From Macropodus opercularis (Eukaryota; Chordata; Actinopteri; Anabantiformes; Osphronemidae), in assembly GCA_030770545.1 (NCBI GenBank), contig JAUCMP010000026.1, positions 3,514,501 through 3,578,500 on the forward strand: 64,000 nt of DNA. The letters are read 5' to 3'. A program made the position numbers and the translations under genes. Shown piece by piece: positions 59,801 through 64,000 of this stretch. Position 1 is the stretch's first letter, and each line of letters begins with the position of its first letter. The notes beneath the pieces were generated by a model. It had not been told where the DNA came from, did not search any database, and saw only the letters and a program-made list of their open reading frames with translations.

Positions 59801-61100
59801 ACTCGTTCCTGTGTGCTTTTGATACGTAACATGCAGCATGTGCTTAACAGACCAGAGCTAAGTGCGCCTGGGGAAGCTGGGTGTCACATCCTTTCATACA
59901 GCTGCTTCTGTACATGTGTCATTTCAACGTTACTGATTTTGTTCAGCTTGTGGACTGACTTCACTTGGAGCTGTCCGTGGTGCTGAAGTTATCAACAATC
60001 TGAAAACAAGTAGCTTCCCACATTGGCCCATAACGTTTTGATCTCTTGAAGGAGTGGCCTAGCCAGGAGTACTTGTACCTCCAGGGGGTACCTGGAAAGA
60101 TTGTGGAGTAGCTCAGCTAATTTGACTTTGAGGGAAAGACACTGTACAAATAAAGCCAATCTATTATGTCACAATTTCCAGAAGTGGCAGTTAAGCTGCC
60201 TGGATGGGACAAAGCTAACCTGAGTCAGGTGTTGTGTCTGAGAGGGAGTAAAAGTGGCTGAAATATCCAGTTTTCTATTTAATGTAGTCTTGCCAACATG
60301 GGGATTGATCACGTGCTACTGACTTTGTTTGGTTCAGCCCAGTATTTCTCTATGTAATTATTGCTACATACAAGGGTTCTGGCTTTTGTGTCTTTGTGTG
60401 CACAGCTATTGGGATGTCATTATGCCAATTGTGCCAATGTAGGCAACATCGTCATCATCACCATCACCACCATCATGCATGTGCTACTGCCTGATTCTTG
60501 TCAGTTTTTTAAAATCTTCAGTGATTCTTGTCGTGTTATTACCGAACCGTGTCACAAAGTACTGTAGCAACAAATCCCTTTGAGACTGATCGATACGAAA
60601 CTGTTTCAAAACACGCAATCAAGCTTTAAGGGCAACACTTTGCACTTATATGTTATTTTATCATGCAATTGAGTTTTCTGTAAAAGTGTCCTGTTTGATT
60701 TTGTGCAGATTCAGACATTCAGCTTGTTCATTGGTTCGTTTCTGCTGATAAGACAATACTATAATATGAACCTCAACACCAGAGCGTACTTTACTCTCAT
60801 TGCAAGGATACACCATGTGCATACCTGCTTTTTAGGGCACTGTGAGCATCATTCAGGTCTTTAGGCACATTATTAGTATGAGGAAAGGCTTTGATTTGCT
60901 TTAATAAATGCTTTACGTGCTGGCTGAATACATCTGTGCAGTTAATAACCTGATACCAGTCACAAGTTCTTTAATAGATCCTTGACTTCATTGTATTTTT
61001 AAATGTATTTACCGTACATCAGTACTGAAGATATTTTGTGATACTAGAATTTGTGTTTGTGAGCCGTCAGGATGACAATAAATGTACCATTTCCTGTCCA
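56821..61100 (+). other. rps6ka5: rps6ka5 3' UTR
   Basis: About 4.3 kb of non-coding sequence after the TGA. Plus-strand AATAAA hexamers at 60149-60154 and 61077-61082 are candidate ends, and others are scattered upstream. AU-rich motifs occur soon after the stop, with tandem ATTTA at 57348-57359 and again near 57379 and 57646, compatible with mRNA-stability control. No other gene is seen. Confidence 0.6.
61077..61082 (+). terminator. rps6ka5: Likely distal rps6ka5 poly(A) signal
   Basis: AATAAA in an AT-rich, GT-following context (ATTTTGTG upstream, then TGTACCATTTCC). It is the last good hexamer before sequence changes character at about 61150. Confidence 0.5.
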
Positions 61101-64000
61101 CGTATTGATCTTGACTAATAAATTAGCTTTATATTTTAAAAAACGTAGTTTAATTTGAAATACGGCGGATGAAAGCGTTATTTCAGCGCGAGCCTCTAGA
61201 TGGCAGCGTTGAATAACTTACTGCCAAGAGAACAGTTCAGTTTGTGCAGCGCTAAGTTTATTTAGAACGAGCCATACGTGAGTTGCGTCACTAATTATAC
61301 CCAAACCAGGTTTTTTGAGTCCTTTAGCTGTGCATAAATATCCAGTTAGGTCATTTTTAGTCTTTTCATTATGAAACAAAAACCAATTTAGTTTGAAAGA
61401 AATGTTACGATCTAGCAAATTCACTAAACTCATTTGACATGTGTAATAGTATGAGGCTTAGGAACTCATATAAACTCTTACAAAATGGATTTAAGATGCA
61501 GATTTTGCATATTTGTTGTGATTAGACATGTAGAAATGTTCATGTTAAGCTTTTTTTTGTATTTTCATGCTAAAAATAAACTGTAATTATTTACAATCGA
61601 CAAACGATTTTTTAATAAACACGTAATTATTTGTTCTATAAAATGTCAGTGCAGTTTATTTTATCCGAACTGTCTCAAATTATCTAAACTAAGAAAACAA
61701 GTAGCTATTCACATTTCTAAAGGTTTTTTCGAAACACAAATAGATAAATTATATTTTATAATATAAATTATAATATATATTTTTATGACGTATTAGGCTC
61801 CAGCTGTTGATATTACCACATACTCTTTGGCTCCACAGTGTCACTCATGTCAATCATATGAAAAATTAATCAGTAGATGAGTTTGACTTGACACTGGTGT
61901 GAGGTAGTGAGTCAGTGCATCAGACACATCATAGGTCATTTCTCAGCGTTTTAACAGCATTACAGTCATTTAAAACACACTAAATACGATGGTTATTTAA
62001 AGGAAATAATAATTAGTGACACATTCATTTAATTTTTAATTCCCAGTTTGATCCTGTTTTGTCCAAAAAGTGACAGCCGATGCTTCAAAGTCAAGCATTT
62101 AGCTTGCAGGGTTTAACATGGTGCATTTCCATTTTCTGCACTGCTGCACAATATTTAAAAAACAAAGCAGATTTTTTTATGCATGGCTTTCAGTCCACTT
62201 ATTGTGGTTTCACCCCACTTGCTACTATGCACAACAATACAGATGGTGCACTTACAGAGCTCTTTCGCTGGGCTAATTTTACAATACAGAGATGTTCAGC
62301 AGAAGAAACTCATTATGCAGTGTGTGTGTGTGTGTGCGTGTGTGTGTGTGTGCGTTGTCACTTTTCTTTGATATCTCTCCGCTATCCATTACCAAACAAT
62401 GTGTTGTACACTGTGGTCAAGTAGAAGCTCTGCACTCTCAGATTCATCCTGGAGGGCTGCAGATGGAGGCTGTTGGCTAATACAGAAAAACACAAGGACA
62501 AACATTTTAAAACACTTCGCTACAGGCTGAAAATGCAGCCAACGTATAAGATACTATAGTCAGTTAAGGTGATTCTCTTGTCTAACACGCTGTACGTTGG
62601 ACTCTAATGTTCACTTACCATACTTTCAGATGAGCTTAGTGATATCAGGACAATGTGAGCCTTTGTTGTGCTGTGAGCATAATTCACTCTATTTATGCAA
62701 ACCTTTTTTGTTCACCTTCAAAGCCTTCTGTCAACAACAAGCTGAAACTAACTTCTGTCTCTTCTGGGCACTGCACTTAATCATATCTTCAAAACAATCT
62801 GTCAGTACTTACAAAGATGAGCTATGAATGAGGAAGTGTAAAAATTATTAGAAATTAAACAACTAAATCAAATAAAGAAAAAAAAAATCAAAACCGCACA
62901 TAATGGGTAAAAAAATGATCTAAATTAGATACAATTGGACCATGAACACTAAAGAAATGTTTCAGCTGGGCACCAAACCAAAAGCAGATGGACTAGGACT
63001 AGAAGGAGGCACAAAATAAAAAGCAAGACCCAAAATGCTCATGAAGGCAAATCTGCGGGAGCCACGGAATTGAAGCGGACCCCTGTCATTCCCACTCCTG
63101 CCACCAGGGACCCCCACACCCCCTGTTTCCGGTCACTTCCCCGCCCACTCGCACACCTGTTCCTGCAGCTTCTCTTCTTCAGACTGTCAGGTTCCAGCGT
63201 GGGCTCTTGTTACCTGTGACCCTGGTGTAACCGCTGCTTGCCTGACTGCGTCTCCCTGCCGTGCACCCAGTCTGTAAGTATTAGCCTCAAAACACACACA
63301 ACAAAAGTGGTTAAAAGTATTTGTGAAAAAACTTTTCCATAGCTCAATGAAGTACACGTATATTTTGTATCGGCGATAAAATGTGTAGGATGATGAGTTA
63401 GTATGTGTTAAACATCTGCCGGTTAACATCACATTTTATACATTTGCTTCATTGCTTCCAGCTAAAGGCAGAACATAAATGTTGAGGGCTGAGATTTGCA
63501 CATACTTGAGATTTCAGCATTATTTTAGTGACTTTTTCATAATGATTACTTGTGCCTGGTTTCCCCCAAATACACTTGCATGTACTTATTAAATCGTATA
63601 AACAATTTGAAGTGGAGCTTCTGCTTGTCATGAAGTATTTGCACTTTTACTTGAGGACCGGCTTTGTGTACTGCCTGCTAGCGTAATCTGTTATAATGTG
63701 TCCGTTTCTTTAGTTGTTTCAATAATCGAGATATGCAAAGCAATAAGTACATAAAGAGGATTAAAATGCAGGGAGGAAAAACTACAAGGTAGTGCTACAG
63801 AACGGTGCCTTCATCACTTGATGGCCTTAACGAGGAGATGATGACCCACCGGCCCTGTCTTGTTGTCAGGTGCATCATATTTTTGTCCTAGTGGTTAAGA
63901 GTAAGGTGAGTTTTTTGTAAACCAGCAGAAAGTGAAGTCATTGCAGTGTTGTCCAGTGAGGCCAGTGTGCGTCTACCTGATTGTATGTTCCACTGGGCGG
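61101..64000. other. Distal intergenic sequence with possible dispersed repeat
   Basis: No gene recognised. It is AT-rich at 61100-62080, with a TG microsatellite at 62320-62353. A tract at 62860-63270 shifts from A-rich (AAATAAAGAAAAAAAAAA-like, AACACTAAAG) to a GC-rich block with CAGGAACAGGTGTGCGAGTGGGC on the minus strand, and resembles dispersed fish repeats, but I cannot name a family. Confidence 0.4.
62320..62353. repeat. (TG)n microsatellite with CG interruptions
   Basis: About 16 TG units broken by GTGCGTG and ending TGTGCG. Nearby Val-Cys-repeat reading frames are artefacts of this repeat. Confidence 0.96.

Noticed and set aside
62080..62480. Val-Cys repeat ORFs
   Set aside because: Produced by the TG microsatellite; no supporting splice or homology signal.

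Overview
The window is nuclear DNA from a vertebrate, almost certainly a ray-finned fish and probably a percomorph-type teleost. It holds five multi-exon protein-coding genes with GT-AG introns, CpG-rich 5' ends, long 3' UTRs, simple-sequence repeats and a teleost-type Tc1/mariner remnant. The splice structures were worked out by reading each exon, its phase and its splice sites by eye. All five coding sequences close in frame.

Layout. On the minus strand, read from right to left, are hadha (38826-44234, mitochondrial trifunctional protein alpha, 763 aa), kif3c (34234-37841, kinesin-2 motor, 765 aa), asxl2 (24665-33389, Polycomb/BAP1 cofactor, 1190 aa) and dtnb (about 4062-19742, beta-dystrobrevin, about 598 aa). 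On the plus strand is rps6ka5 (45781-56820, MSK1 kinase, 808 aa) with a 3' UTR of about 4.3 kb. The order dtnb-asxl2-kif3c-hadha matches the human 2p23 neighbourhood DTNB-ASXL2-KIF3C-(RAB10...)-HADHA. The next gene differs: in mammals HADHB lies head-to-head with HADHA, whereas here the divergent partner is rps6ka5, whose human copy is on chromosome 14.

The four minus-strand genes are tightly packed in tandem. Likely poly(A) signals lie about 100-200 bp from the promoter of the next gene (hadha to kif3c, kif3c to asxl2, asxl2 to dtnb). Only dtnb has long introns, up to about 4.8 kb. The outer ends (about 1-4060 and 61100-64000) contain no gene I can recognise.

The genes do not form one pathway. 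They cover beta-oxidation (hadha), microtubule transport (kif3c), chromatin (asxl2), the dystrophin-associated complex (dtnb) and MAPK-to-chromatin signalling (rps6ka5). I found no undescribed system. The best observations are a 3-nt microexon in asxl2, a roughly 30-bp-spaced CCAAT array upstream of hadha, a kif3c terminal exon hidden behind an in-frame TGA at a splice donor, the hadha/rps6ka5 junction, and clusters of AACGTTA/GCTAGC-like words beside promoters.
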